A stretch of 64,000 bases of DNA from Alkalicoccobacillus murimartini (GCF_030813245.1 NZ_JAUSUA010000001.1:868001-932000); one strand, 5' to 3'. Shown: positions 51,620 to 60,540, counted from the stretch's first letter. A program made the numbers and translations. Notes: generated from the sequence alone by a model not told the origin.

Positions 51620-52366
51620 TTACACAAAAATTTCGATGTCGCCTTGTTCTTCTAATTCATCAATAATCCCAGGTGCAGCTTCGTTTGCTTGATCGATTTT
51701 GATTTGCTCAATAATTTCTTCTCTTGTATCATCAAGAGGTGGAGCTTCATCACCCATCGCCTCTGTTAACTCTTCGTACTTTGCTTCAATTTCCTCATCT
51801 GTCGGTTCTTCAATATTAGCTTTTTCTTCAATGTATTTTTGAGGTTTCATACTTTCTCTGATCTCTTCTTTAAATTCATCAATGGTCATATCTTGTTGAC
51901 CTAAGATTTCCTCTAAATCTTCATCAGATTGAATCTGGTACATCGCTTTAATCTGATCAAGTTGTTGGTTGGCATCTTCTTCAGACACTTCAATTCCTTC
52001 TTCATTGGAAGCCTGATTCAGTAGTTCGGTATTCACTAACATGTCTACCGACTGATCCTTCAACGCATCGTCCACTTCCGTTGACTCAGAATCAACTTCT
52101 CCACCCATCATCATCTGAGATTGTTGTTTCGTTTGTTCATATTGCTCAATAAAAGCATCTTTTGACACATCAATTCCATTTATAGTTGCTACAACATCTG
52201 GAATCTCATCATAATTTGTTTGTACGGCTGGAACTTCCGCTGCTTGCTCATCAGCCTGGTCTGGCTGTTCATTGGAGTCAGCATTTTCTTCTGCATCTCC
52301 TGAGCAGGCTGCAAGCCCAACAGCAAGAGCAAAAGCAGATAAACCTAAAGTGAATTTACTATACAT
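51620..52366 (-). CDS. SurA_N-domain lipoprotein (foldase-like)
   Basis: 248 residues. Lipobox LAAC, Cys21; an acidic linker; then a SurA/PrsA N-terminal chaperone domain (VVATINGIDVSKDAFIEQYE, LVNTELLNQASNEEGIEVSE, the latter helix arrangement is typical). The parvulin isomerase domain of PrsA is absent and the protein closes the chaperone fold with its C-terminal strand (EEQGDIEIFV). So it probably assists folding of exported proteins without isomerase action. Very acidic, fitting a saline or alkaline outside. Confidence 0.8.
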   Translation of the reverse strand: MYSKFTLGLSAFALAVGLAACSGDAEENADSNEQPDQADEQAAEVPAVQTNYDEIPDVVATINGIDVSKDAFIEQYEQTKQQSQMMMGGEVDSESTEVDDALKDQSVDMLVNTELLNQASNEEGIEVSEEDANQQLDQIKAMYQIQSDEDLEEILGQQDMTIDEFKEEIRESMKPQKYIEEKANIEEPTDEEIEAKYEELTEAMGDEAPPLDDTREEIIEQIKIDQANEAAPGIIDELEEQGDIEIFV

Positions 52367-52565
52367 TTATTTTTGACCCCTTTCTATATCTCAAGTCTAG
52401 GGGCAGTGTACCATAGGTTGACCAATGGAAGAAATCATCGTGCGCACCAGATAAGATAATTGTGTAATGATCTCAAAAAAAAACACGCTAAAACACGCGG
52501 GAAATACCGCTACTACTGGCTTCCTTCCTAAATTAACAAAAACTTTGTGAAATCACAGAACAGCC

Positions 52566-53516
52566 TTATTGAGGGATCGAACGAAGGAAATTACCAGAAC
52601 AAAAATCTCTAATTTGTTCATCTGAATAGTGTTTTGCTAACTCATCAATGAAGTTTGAGTAACACCCGGCGTGTTCTAGCCCGACCACATGATCAGAGAT
52701 CCCATCAAAGTCTGAGCCAAATCCAATAGACTTCTCTCCTCCAATTGAGCATAAATACTCCATGTGACGCAGCACATCTGTTATTGTCGCTTCTTGTTGC
52801 TCTGTTTCTGTCAAAAACTTCGGGAAAAAGACCATACCCATATATCGATTCTGCTTAAATAATGCTTGAGCTTGTGCATCATTTAAATTTCTCGGGTGTG
52901 GGCAAATAGAGGTAGAATTGGAATGACTAGCTATGGCATAATCGGCAACCTCTATCGTATCCCAAAAACTTGTTTCACTAAGATGAGAAACATCGGTTAG
53001 AAGTTTATGTTCATTATGTCGACGAATGGTTTGTCGACCAAAATCGGTAATGCCTGCTCCTCTTGATTCTAGAACCCCATCCGCACAATGATTTGCTTCA
53101 TTCCACGTTAACCCAACAGAAAGTACACCCTGCTCAATGAGGATCAAATGTTTTTCTTCATCCGCTCCAACTGCATCCATGCCTTCTAACGTTAAGATGG
53201 CTCCAATTTCTCCTTCTTTAAGTGACGCAAGCTCTTCCCATTTCTTGATGTGTTTAACTTGAGGAAAAGGACGAATGATCTTTTGATGGAACAAACGAAT
53301 TTGCTCAAGCACCGCCTGAAATTTAAGTTCTTGTTTGATAAACGGTTCAACAAATAGCGCAAAACATTGGACTTTCACCCCACCGGATTGAAGACGTTGT
53401 AGATTCACGTCCAACGCCTGACTATCTAGAAACGATTGCTGAGGATTCATCCATAGTTTTAATAAGACATCACAATGTGTATCGATCACTTGTATTTGCG
53501 TGCTTTTTTGTACCAT
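52566..53516 (-). CDS. Membrane-dipeptidase family peptidase (M19)
   Basis: 316 residues. Zinc TIM-barrel dipeptidase: DTHCDVLLKL (His-x-Asp ligands), TLEGMDAVG (bridging Glu), LTWNEANHCADG, LTDVSHLSE and IASHSNSTSI (His ligands), GFGSDFDGI. Active on dipeptides, possibly D-amino-acid containing. No signal peptide, so cytoplasmic. AAAGGTG precedes the ATG. Divergent from the heat-shock gene. Confidence 0.9.
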   Translation of the reverse strand: MVQKSTQIQVIDTHCDVLLKLWMNPQQSFLDSQALDVNLQRLQSGGVKVQCFALFVEPFIKQELKFQAVLEQIRLFHQKIIRPFPQVKHIKKWEELASLKEGEIGAILTLEGMDAVGADEEKHLILIEQGVLSVGLTWNEANHCADGVLESRGAGITDFGRQTIRRHNEHKLLTDVSHLSETSFWDTIEVADYAIASHSNSTSICPHPRNLNDAQAQALFKQNRYMGMVFFPKFLTETEQQEATITDVLRHMEYLCSIGGEKSIGFGSDFDGISDHVVGLEHAGCYSNFIDELAKHYSDEQIRDFCSGNFLRSIPQ

Positions 53517-53590
53517 ACCATCAGCACCTTTCAGAATGATTCATCATAGTTATATAGAAGAATAGCGAAATCGTTTGGAGGAGTTTTTTT

Positions 53591-53983
53591 ATGAGTGACC
53601 AAAAATCAAATGAATCAAAAAGTTCAGGTTATCAGGATGTGATGCGCTCCATTGATGATTTTTTTCATCAGACTTATCGACGGTTTCAACCGCCTCCATT
53701 TTTCTCTCAATCTATAGCGATTCGGACAACTGATTCTGAGGATGCCTTTATCATTCACGCTGAGCTTCCAGGTGTAGATAAGCAGCTTATTCGTATTGAA
53801 GCCTTACCACATGTGCTCGCTATCCGTACCCTATCGGCCGAATCTTCCGAACAATCTGTCGAAAGAGAACGGTTGGTCTCAGTTCCATTTGTTTATAACG
53901 ACAGTGATATAAAAGCAAACTATGAAAATGGCTTATTGCGTATTACTATCAACAGACATCGACAAAATATTACCATCGATTAA
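53591..53983 (+). CDS. Small heat-shock protein (Hsp20/alpha-crystallin)
   Basis: 130 residues. N-terminal arm with FFHQTYRRFQPPPFF, then a crystallin domain (about 42-125): AFIIHAELPGVDKQLIRIEA and the late ANYENGLLRITINR, matching the A-x-x-x-n-G-v-L motif. ATP-independent holdase or, in spores, coat-type protein (CotM/CotP group). TTGGAGGAG precedes the ATG. Pairs with the next gene, 13 bases apart. Confidence 0.85.
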   Translation: MSDQKSNESKSSGYQDVMRSIDDFFHQTYRRFQPPPFFSQSIAIRTTDSEDAFIIHAELPGVDKQLIRIEALPHVLAIRTLSAESSEQSVERERLVSVPFVYNDSDIKANYENGLLRITINRHRQNITID

Positions 53984-53996
53984 GGAGGGATCCATT

Positions 53997-54287
53997 ATGT
54001 TAAAGCCTTATCAGGATCGCCGCCACCCGCACTATCATCATTCTTATCAAGGAAGACCACCCTACTATCAGGGACCAATGAATCCAAGAAGAATGCGCGG
54101 AGCAGGTGTACGGCCTCATCCACATGCACAGCCCGTTTCAAAAACAGGATTTATAAAAAAAGCCTTTACTTCAGACGATGGAAAATTTGATGTTTCTCGC
54201 ACAGCTCAAACGGTTGATCAAGTCATTAAAACCGTTCAACAGGTGTCCCCTTATGTCAGAAAGGTAGGCGCATTTTTTATAAAGTAA
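53997..54287 (+). CDS. YppG-like protein
   Basis: 96 residues from ATG 53997 (AAGGAGGG upstream); the frame upstream runs into the heat-shock gene. The first half is rich in His, Pro, Tyr and Arg (QDRRHPHYHHSYQGRPPYY), as in spore coat-type proteins; the C-terminal half (FDVSRTAQTVDQVIKTVQQV) matches the end of YppG. Probably a spore-associated protein; function unknown. Ends 3 bases before the stop of the convergent YqkB-like gene; no clear terminator between. Confidence 0.65.
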   Translation: MLKPYQDRRHPHYHHSYQGRPPYYQGPMNPRRMRGAGVRPHPHAQPVSKTGFIKKAFTSDDGKFDVSRTAQTVDQVIKTVQQVSPYVRKVGAFFIK

Positions 54288-54290
54288 TGC

Positions 54291-54596
54291 TTATTTCAAC
54301 AACAGTCCATAGGCAAGGGTTTGATTCTTATTTATCAGCTTTAAGCCTTGACTTGATTTATAATCAATTGTGACTTGCGAGCCGATTTCATCGCTCGCTT
54401 TTTTGTTATAAACAAACGGTTGACCCGCAATTTCTTCTTGTTGATCTTCGCCTGGAATGAACTTGGACCGTTCTAAATAAAATTCAATCATCGTACTACA
54501 TTCATACGTATCTCTTGCCACAATACGAATCGCCTGGTCTGGCTTATGATTCTCGTTGAAAAACTTTTTTGCTTCTTCTGTAACTATGATGTTCAT
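54291..54596 (-). CDS. HesB/YqkB-like protein
   Basis: 101 residues. HesB-like fold of the YqkB group: MNIIVTEEAKKFFNENHKPD, YECSTMIEFYLERSKF, SDEIGSQVTIDYKSSQGLKL. The three conserved cysteines of IscA are missing (one Cys only), so a metal-scaffold role is not supported. The second such degenerate HesB-like protein in the window (with YneR). Follows the ykuI-like gene by 36 bases on the same strand. Confidence 0.7.
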   Translation of the reverse strand: MNIIVTEEAKKFFNENHKPDQAIRIVARDTYECSTMIEFYLERSKFIPGEDQQEEIAGQPFVYNKKASDEIGSQVTIDYKSSQGLKLINKNQTLAYGLLLK

Positions 54597-54632
54597 TTTA
54601 CTCTCTCCCTTTTCATTTGTTCTTGTGTTCCA

Positions 54633-55853
54633 CTATAGTAAATCATCTTGGTCAAATAAGTATTCATATGGAATATCCATGAACATGTACAATGAGTCCG
54701 AAATCGGATATGCAAATGTTCGGATCTGTTCATCCCGTTCAATATCTGTATATAAATCGGAGAGAATTCCTTTTTTCTCGACATCCATACGAACAATATT
54801 CTCCAGAAAGTAAGGTCGCCAACTCCAGTTTTTGTGGAGTCCCTCCATTTTCAAAAGCCAGTTGCCACTGTCATCTTTTTCAGCATTGGCTGTTTGTTGG
54901 AAGCCTTCTTCATTACATACATAGATTCGAAAAACATACTGATTAAGATTTTTTGCAATATCAATAATCATATTGTCTAAAGGTGTATGAGGTTTTATTT
55001 GTTTCATTGTTGCACGAAGGGCAAGACTTAATTCGTTAGAGAGATCGAGCTGAGCCTGCACCTTTCTTCGTTCATACGTAATAAAATGGTGAAAGTCCTT
55101 TTGCATTCTGTCCTTACATGCATCTTCAGAGATCATCTCTTTTGCTGACGTCTTTAGATAGGGACCTTGATAATAACGTGCTCCATTTCTCCATGCATAA
55201 TTAAGCTGGTTAAACGTTGTAATTCCGTCAAAGAGCAACGTCGCGCCAATTTTTCTAGATAGCATAGTGAGCGATTGATGGACATCCCCGTAAAGATGAG
55301 GGAGAGAATCTTGATCCAAAAATGAGACATTCACCCGGATAACATTTGGATTAGTCAAAGCAATTTGATCAAGCTGACTGCTACTTTGACCAAAATTATC
55401 AATCCCGATTCTAATCCCAAGGCTCTGAAAATATGTGAGTACATGTTTAATTTCTTTATAATATGAATGAACATCTTTTTCATTAAGTCCAATAATTATT
55501 TGATTATACGTAATAGACTGTTCAAGTATATATGGTTCAATTCGGTTTAATAAACTTTCTCCTGCATCTTTTACTAGCTGTCTCGCATCATAGTTAAAGT
55601 ATATGGCCCCTTTAAATCCGGTTGCAGAATATTGGTCCAATGCAAGCTTTTGCAAATGATCATCTAATTCATTTCGGTATTCAGAGGGAATACTTTTGTC
55701 AGAGAAAAACCAACCAAGTCTTTTAACACCTTCTGGAGTGACTAATCTAGCCACAACTTCATACCCGACAACAACCTGTTTTTCTGCGCTAAAAATCGGC
55801 AAGAAATAAGGAATGACATGTTCTTTATCCATCATAATATCTAACGGGTCCAC
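54633..55853 (-). CDS. ykuI: YkuI-type EAL domain protein, degenerate
   Basis: 406 residues, same length and layout as B. subtilis YkuI: EAL-type barrel (1-250), then a PAS/CACHE-like C-terminal domain (NWSWRPYFLENIVRMDVEKK, PISDSLYMFMDIPYEYLFDQ). The motif EAL reads YEVVARL; the strand that usually ends in E-x-T-E reads IIIGLNEKD, so the first metal-binding Glu is Gly; DDFG reads DNFG. It is therefore unlikely to cleave cyclic di-GMP and may only bind it. Start ATG 55853. Confidence 0.85.
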   Translation of the reverse strand: MDPLDIMMDKEHVIPYFLPIFSAEKQVVVGYEVVARLVTPEGVKRLGWFFSDKSIPSEYRNELDDHLQKLALDQYSATGFKGAIYFNYDARQLVKDAGESLLNRIEPYILEQSITYNQIIIGLNEKDVHSYYKEIKHVLTYFQSLGIRIGIDNFGQSSSQLDQIALTNPNVIRVNVSFLDQDSLPHLYGDVHQSLTMLSRKIGATLLFDGITTFNQLNYAWRNGARYYQGPYLKTSAKEMISEDACKDRMQKDFHHFITYERRKVQAQLDLSNELSLALRATMKQIKPHTPLDNMIIDIAKNLNQYVFRIYVCNEEGFQQTANAEKDDSGNWLLKMEGLHKNWSWRPYFLENIVRMDVEKKGILSDLYTDIERDEQIRTFAYPISDSLYMFMDIPYEYLFDQDDLL

Positions 55854-55912
55854 CTTAAGACCACCTCCCTAGCAAACGTAGCCATTTAATTATAGCATAT
55901 GTGGGGACTCAT

Positions 55913-56743
55913 TCAGCTAAGGAAACGCCTGATCAAACGGGCTGTTTTTTTAGGCTGCTCTTCCGGAACAAGGTGACCGGTGTGCGGAAGAACAATTAAC
56001 GATGCGTTCGGTAAATCCTGTTGAAGCTTATAAGCAGAAGAGACGGGAATAAGGGAATCCTGTTCTCCCCAAATAATTAAGCATCTATGTTGAATTTGAT
56101 GAATATCAGTTGAGCTCATATCACCTTCTCTTTGTCTAATCAAACAAATGATCGACTCATAAAACGCTTTATCTTTTAATGGTCTACCATACTGGCTGAC
56201 CATTTCGTCTGTGACTTGCTCTTTTTTATACATGATCTGTTCAATATATGAGCGACAATCCGTCGAACTTCCCCATTTATGGAGGATTGGTGCAACGAAA
56301 GGAAGATAAGATGCATAAAAATAAATTTTTTTCACTTGATGTAAATAAGCGGATGCAGATAAGAGGACCAGCGAATCGACAAGCTCAGGTGATTGTTTCG
56401 CTGTATAAAGAGCAACCTGCGCACCCATTGAATGGCCAACGATTGTTACATTTTTCAAATGATAGAGTGTTATGAGCTCTGAAACTAACTGAGCGTAGCT
56501 TTTGAATTCGTAGCAAAATGTTTTTTGTTTTCCACTCAGGCCAAACCCAGGCAAATCTAAACAGACGAACTCATAATTGGAGGGGAGAGAAGCGATCAAC
56601 TTTCTAAAGCTAAAGCTTGAGGATAAAAATCCATGGATAAAAAGTAGTGTACCCTTGCACTCTTTTCCTTCACATGGCCACCTCTCAACATATACATGAG
56701 TCCCTTGCATATATAAGGTGGTTTTAAGATGGGTTCGCTGCAT
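55913..56743 (-). CDS. Alpha/beta hydrolase
   Basis: 276 residues from ATG 56743 (AAGGAGGAG upstream). Classic fold: LLFIHGFLSSSFSFRKL (oxyanion), nucleophile Ser in VGHSMGAQVAL, acid in WGEQDSLIP, His in PHTGHLVPEE. No signal peptide. Similar proteins are esterases, dehalogenases or lyases, and the substrate cannot be predicted. Transcribed leftward after metA but with the metA terminator between? No: it lies downstream of the terminator at 56807-56838, so it needs its own promoter. Confidence 0.8.
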   Translation of the reverse strand: MQRTHLKTTLYMQGTHVYVERWPCEGKECKGTLLFIHGFLSSSFSFRKLIASLPSNYEFVCLDLPGFGLSGKQKTFCYEFKSYAQLVSELITLYHLKNVTIVGHSMGAQVALYTAKQSPELVDSLVLLSASAYLHQVKKIYFYASYLPFVAPILHKWGSSTDCRSYIEQIMYKKEQVTDEMVSQYGRPLKDKAFYESIICLIRQREGDMSSTDIHQIQHRCLIIWGEQDSLIPVSSAYKLQQDLPNASLIVLPHTGHLVPEEQPKKTARLIRRFLS

Positions 56744-56806
56744 ACATTTCTCCTCCTTCACACTTGTAGGATATCCGTATACTGTCGACCTTACTCAGTG
56801 CATAAT

Positions 56807-56838
56807 AAAAAGGGCATATAGCTTTTAGCTATATGCCT
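56807..56838 (-). terminator. Terminator of metA
   Basis: GGCATATAGC (56813-56822) and GCTATATGCC (56828-56837), perfect 10-base stem; CTTTTTATT follows on the minus strand. Confidence 0.92.
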
Positions 56839-56845
56839 TGCAACT

Positions 56846-57757
56846 CTATTTGGATAAATCATACGGCGTTTCTTGGTATACATAATAGTTCAACCAATTC
56901 GTGAATAATAAGTTCGAATGCGCCCGCCAACGAAGGGTTGGTGGAACCGTTTGATCATTATCTGGAAAATAATTAATCGGCGGTTGAATATCTTCTCCTC
57001 TACTTATATCTCGTTTGTACTCTTCATCAAGAGTGGTTACATCGTATTCAGAATGCCCTGTTACAAAAATATGCTTTCCATCTTTTGAAGAGACGAGATA
57101 AAGTCCTGCGTCTTTTGACGTACTTAAAATGTCCAATTCGTCTACAGCCTGTACATCCTCAATACGTGTTTCTGTATGTCTAGAATGCGGAGCAAAAAAT
57201 ACGTCATCAAACCCTCTAAGTAGCTTAATCGGGGCTGGATTTACAGCATGCTCAAACACTCCAAAAAGCTTTTGGTCAATCTTGTGTTTTGGGACCCCAT
57301 AATGATGATACAAACCTGCTTGTGCACCCCAACAAATATGTAAGGTAGATGTGACGTTTTCTTTGCTCCAATCCATTATCCATTGTAGCTCTTCCCAGTA
57401 GTCAACTTCTTCAAAATCTAATTGTTCAACCGGTGCACCTGTAATGATCATCCCATCAAATTTCCGTTTTTTAATGTCATCAATCGTTTTGTAAAAGGTT
57501 CGTAAATGCTCATGAGTCGTGTTTTTAGAAACATGCGTTGATGGGTATAAAAAAGACACATCTAACTGTAATGGTGAGTTACTTAATAGCCTTAATATTT
57601 GGGTCTCTGTTGTTTCTTTAATAGGCATTAAGTTCAAAATCACAATGGATAGAGGTCGAATATCCTGGCTATACGCCCTACTTTCATCCATAATAAAAAT
57701 ATTCTCAGCGTTTAGTATCTCTCTCGCTGGAAGGTGATCTGGTATTTTAATTGGCAT
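56846..57757 (-). CDS. metA: Homoserine O-acetyltransferase (MetA)
   Basis: 303 residues. MetA family: Cys142 ([10 protein letters not shown]) is the acyl-enzyme nucleophile, His235 and Glu237 (TGHSEYD) complete the site. Residue 111 is Glu ([10 protein letters not shown]); Gly here goes with succinyl-CoA and Glu with acetyl-CoA, so O-acetylhomoserine is the likely product. First committed step of methionine synthesis. No S-box riboswitch or T-box was seen upstream. AGGGAGGAAT-type site before the ATG (minus strand of TATTCCTCCCT). Confidence 0.93.
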   Translation of the reverse strand: MPIKIPDHLPAREILNAENIFIMDESRAYSQDIRPLSIVILNLMPIKETTETQILRLLSNSPLQLDVSFLYPSTHVSKNTTHEHLRTFYKTIDDIKKRKFDGMIITGAPVEQLDFEEVDYWEELQWIMDWSKENVTSTLHICWGAQAGLYHHYGVPKHKIDQKLFGVFEHAVNPAPIKLLRGFDDVFFAPHSRHTETRIEDVQAVDELDILSTSKDAGLYLVSSKDGKHIFVTGHSEYDVTTLDEEYKRDISRGEDIQPPINYFPDNDQTVPPTLRWRAHSNLLFTNWLNYYVYQETPYDLSK

Positions 57758-57877
57758 CTCTCTATTCCTCCCTAACCATTACCGAAAAGCTTTTATTATA
57801 TTTAAAATAACCTCATTATTAAAATAACGTATCATGAATACCATCAATCTGCAATCATGCAGAAGGAGGAGCACGTT

Positions 57878-58564
57878 ATGCAGCTTCGGCTAGAATGGCA
57901 ATACAAACCCCCCAAATCCAAAAAATCGTACTGGATGAAATCAGAGTCTATGCCAGCAAAAGAGGCCTTACTTTTAGAAGAGGATCTGACTCGAACAGGC
58001 CGAATGATCTCTGTAGATTTCTATGATGAGCTTGACGATAAGTGGACCAAAAAAGAAGTCCTGACTTTCTTCAAAAAGATGGAGACAGAACCTCAGGATA
58101 TCGTTGCTTTTATTGATGGAGGGTATCATCGAGAAAGTGGCACTGCCGGATTAGGGCTATCTATTTATTATACACAGAACCAACAACGATGGCGTTATCG
58201 TGTCAATGAACGAATTGAGGGCATTGATAATAATAACGAAGCTGAATTCGCAGCTCTAGCGTATTTGTTTACGATCTGTGAAGACGTTGGCATACACCAT
58301 CAGTCGATCACGATTCGAACCGATTCCAAAACACTCTACCACCAGGCAAATGGTGATTGGCCTTGCTATGAGAAAGAAATGGTTCAATGGTTAGATCGAG
58401 TTGAAAAGAATAGTGTAAAACTGGGTCTACGACCGCAATATGAACTAATCGGCAGACAAGATAATAAAGAGGCTGATCAATTAGCCTCGCAAGCGTTACA
58501 ATCCATTTTCATTCAAGGTAAAAAAGAACAAACAAAAAACTTGCCTGGGAAAAAAGTCTTTTAA
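57878..58564 (+). CDS. RNase H-like protein (YpeP type)
   Basis: 228 residues from ATG 57878 (AGAAGGAGGAG upstream). An N-terminal part (1-70) precedes a type-1 RNase H fold whose four acidic residues are all present: Asp80 (AFIDGG), Glu121 (NNNEAEF), Asp149 (IRTDSKTL) and Asp200 (DNKEADQLA). So nuclease action on RNA-DNA hybrids is possible; some relatives are called reverse-transcriptase-like only because of fold. Divergent from metA. Confidence 0.85.
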   Translation: MQLRLEWQYKPPKSKKSYWMKSESMPAKEALLLEEDLTRTGRMISVDFYDELDDKWTKKEVLTFFKKMETEPQDIVAFIDGGYHRESGTAGLGLSIYYTQNQQRWRYRVNERIEGIDNNNEAEFAALAYLFTICEDVGIHHQSITIRTDSKTLYHQANGDWPCYEKEMVQWLDRVEKNSVKLGLRPQYELIGRQDNKEADQLASQALQSIFIQGKKEQTKNLPGKKVF

Positions 58565-58597
58565 ACACATAAAGGGTAGAACAATCACCACGCTCAT

Positions 58598-58619
58598 CGC
58601 TCCAGGAGAAACCTACGCT
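58598..58619. repeat. Fragment of the CGCTCCAGGAGAAACC-type repeat
   Basis: 22 bases identical to 18943-18964; the similarity ends at once on the right, so this is a truncated copy. The 224 bases between the RNase H-like and PHP genes hold this and a terminator. Confidence 0.6.
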
Positions 58620-58679
58620 ACTGTTTTTGATCAGCCTAACGGCGGTCGTACTATATCCATTACTCTGGACTCTTCCATA

Positions 58680-58725
58680 TAAAAACAGCCTTCCATTTCT
58701 TAACTAAAAGAAATGTAAGGCTGTT
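58680..58725 (-). terminator. Terminator of the PHP gene
   Basis: AACAGCCTTCCATTTCTT pairs with AAGAAATGTAAGGCTGTT with one mismatch over 18 bases; TTTTATATGG follows on the minus strand, 60 bases after the stop. Confidence 0.88.
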
Positions 58726-58788
58726 ATATCTTTATAAGGGATCTCCTAATTACAAATCGACCCATTTTTTTATCCGCAAATATTATAG

Positions 58789-59664
58789 CTAGTCCCTTTG
58801 CCGTATACTGAGCTCTGTTATGATTTGATCAGCATAGTAATCTTGAAGTCTTGTTACACCGAGTGGTTCCTGCTTTCGTCCATATGTTTCGTGATGAAAG
58901 TCAGAACCGCCAGAGCGGAATATTGCGCTGCCGGTTACTTGTTCGGCTTCTTCACAAATCTGTTCATATCTTTCTTGATCCTGCTTTTCATGGTCTCGAT
59001 GGTATACTTCAATTCCATCCATTCCCCACTTAGTAATCCAATGAATAAGCTCATGATCCAACCCATAATATCCTGGATGAGCAACGATTGAAAGACCACC
59101 GACTTCATGAGTCCAATCAATGGCTTCTTTGACCGTCATCTCACGCTCTTTTTCTACATAACAGGGCTTACCTTCTGCTAGGTACCGGTCAAAAGCTTCG
59201 GCTACTGTCTTCACCACATCATGTTTAATCAGGACCTTTGCTACATGAGGTCGGCCGATACTTCCACCGTCTGCCTCAGCCAAAACTTCGTCGGCCGTCA
59301 CATGAACTCCAACATCTGAAAGCTTCTGAAGCATAATGTTCATACGCCTTTGTCTCATGTCCCGTTGCTTAGATAACATCTGTTGAAATGCTTCATGATG
59401 AACATCGACACCTAAACCAAGCATATGCACACTCTTTTTCTCAAACACACAAGAAAATTCAATGCCTGGTAACACTCTTACTCCAAGGCGTTCGCCTACC
59501 TTCATGGCTTCAAATGTGCCATCAACCGTATCATGGTCTGTTAAGGCAATTTGTTTTAAACCAACAGCATGGCACTTCTCAACAAGCACAGATGGAGAGT
59601 ATCCACCATCTGAAGCTGTTGAGTGCATATGAAAATCACTATCCGTTCCCCCAGGAAGTTTCAT
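58789..59664 (-). CDS. PHP-domain phosphoesterase (RNase AM/YciV-like)
   Basis: 291 residues. Polymerase-and-histidinol-phosphatase domain with its metal ligands: DFHMHSTASDG (10-20), LTDHDT, GIEFSC, HPGYYG, and SDFHHETYG near the C-terminus. Close relatives are 3',5'-nucleotide phosphatases or the 5'-3' exoribonuclease RNase AM (YciV). Cytoplasmic. 45 bases downstream of nadE, same strand, possibly one transcript from the yneP promoter. Confidence 0.88.
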   Translation of the reverse strand: MKLPGGTDSDFHMHSTASDGGYSPSVLVEKCHAVGLKQIALTDHDTVDGTFEAMKVGERLGVRVLPGIEFSCVFEKKSVHMLGLGVDVHHEAFQQMLSKQRDMRQRRMNIMLQKLSDVGVHVTADEVLAEADGGSIGRPHVAKVLIKHDVVKTVAEAFDRYLAEGKPCYVEKEREMTVKEAIDWTHEVGGLSIVAHPGYYGLDHELIHWITKWGMDGIEVYHRDHEKQDQERYEQICEEAEQVTGSAIFRSGGSDFHHETYGRKQEPLGVTRLQDYYADQIITELSIRQRD

Positions 59665-59709
59665 CTACTCTCTCCTAATGTTTATTGCCATTCTCTAGCT
59701 ATGAGATAC

Positions 59710-60540
59710 TTAGTTCTTCCACCAAGTATCATAAATGTTAGCTGGCAGCTGACGTTTATGCTCGGTTATTTTATATCGCTCTTCAAGTTTTGCTGCGATC
59801 TGAGTATCAATCTTTTTACCTTCCAAGTAATCGTCAATTTGATCATAAGTCATTCCCAACGCTTGCTCGTCAGGTATACCTGGCTGATCATCTTCTAGAT
59901 CAGCTGTAGGAGCTTTTTTGTATAAATGCTCTGGAGCCCCTAGTTCTTTAAGTAGCTGTTTGCCTTGTCGTTTGTTTAGTCCGAAAAGTGGTGTGAGATC
60001 ACATGCACCATCTCCAAATTTTGTATAGAATCCTGTTACTGCTTCTGCAGAATGGTCTGTACCAATAACAAGGCAACCAAAGTGGGCACCAAGATCATAT
60101 TGAGCCTTCATTCGCTCACGTGCTTTTGTATTACCCTTTAGGAAATCAGATAGTGGCTCTCCAACAACTGTTTCAAATGTTTTGGCAGAAGCGTCTACTG
60201 CTGGTTTGATATTAACGGTGTGAGTTCTAGTTGGCTCGATAAATTGAACTGCATCACGCGCATCCGCTTCATCCTTTTGCTCTCCATGCGGAAGACGCAC
60301 AGCATGAAATTCATAAGATGCCCCAGGATGCTCAATGTTTAATTCGTTAATGGCAAGTTGAGCTAGTTTTCCTGCAAGGGTGGAATCTTGTCCCCCTGAA
60401 ATACCGAGAATATATCCTTTTGCTTTACTCTTAAGTAAATAATCTTTAAGGAATTGCTTACGTGTTTGGATTTCTTCAATCGAATCCACTGCAGGTTGAG
60501 TATGTAGATCCTCAATAATAGATAACTGTGTTTCGTTCAT
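59710..60540 (-). CDS. nadE: Ammonia-dependent NAD synthetase NadE
   Basis: 276 residues from ATG 60540 (GGAGGGAAAC upstream). PP-loop ATP pyrophosphatase with SGGQDS at 48-53, VRLPHGEQKDEADA, GTDHSAEAVTGFYTKFGDG and PTADLEDDQP. Converts nicotinic acid adenine dinucleotide and NH3 to NAD. No glutaminase domain. Between yneQ and the PHP gene on one strand. Confidence 0.95.
   Translation of the reverse strand: MNETQLSIIEDLHTQPAVDSIEEIQTRKQFLKDYLLKSKAKGYILGISGGQDSTLAGKLAQLAINELNIEHPGASYEFHAVRLPHGEQKDEADARDAVQFIEPTRTHTVNIKPAVDASAKTFETVVGEPLSDFLKGNTKARERMKAQYDLGAHFGCLVIGTDHSAEAVTGFYTKFGDGACDLTPLFGLNKRQGKQLLKELGAPEHLYKKAPTADLEDDQPGIPDEQALGMTYDQIDDYLEGKKIDTQIAAKLEERYKITEHKRQLPANIYDTWWKN

Noticed and set aside
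54633-55853. Active cyclic-di-GMP phosphodiesterase
   Set aside because: Key metal ligands are replaced, see finding.
57758-57877. S-box (SAM) riboswitch before metA
   Set aside because: No conserved core elements could be found in the short divergent region.
58565-58680. Complete mobile element after the RNase H-like gene
   Set aside because: Only 22 bases match the repeat; no inverted end or transposase frame is present. The RNase H fold here is a cellular type, not an integrase or reverse transcriptase.
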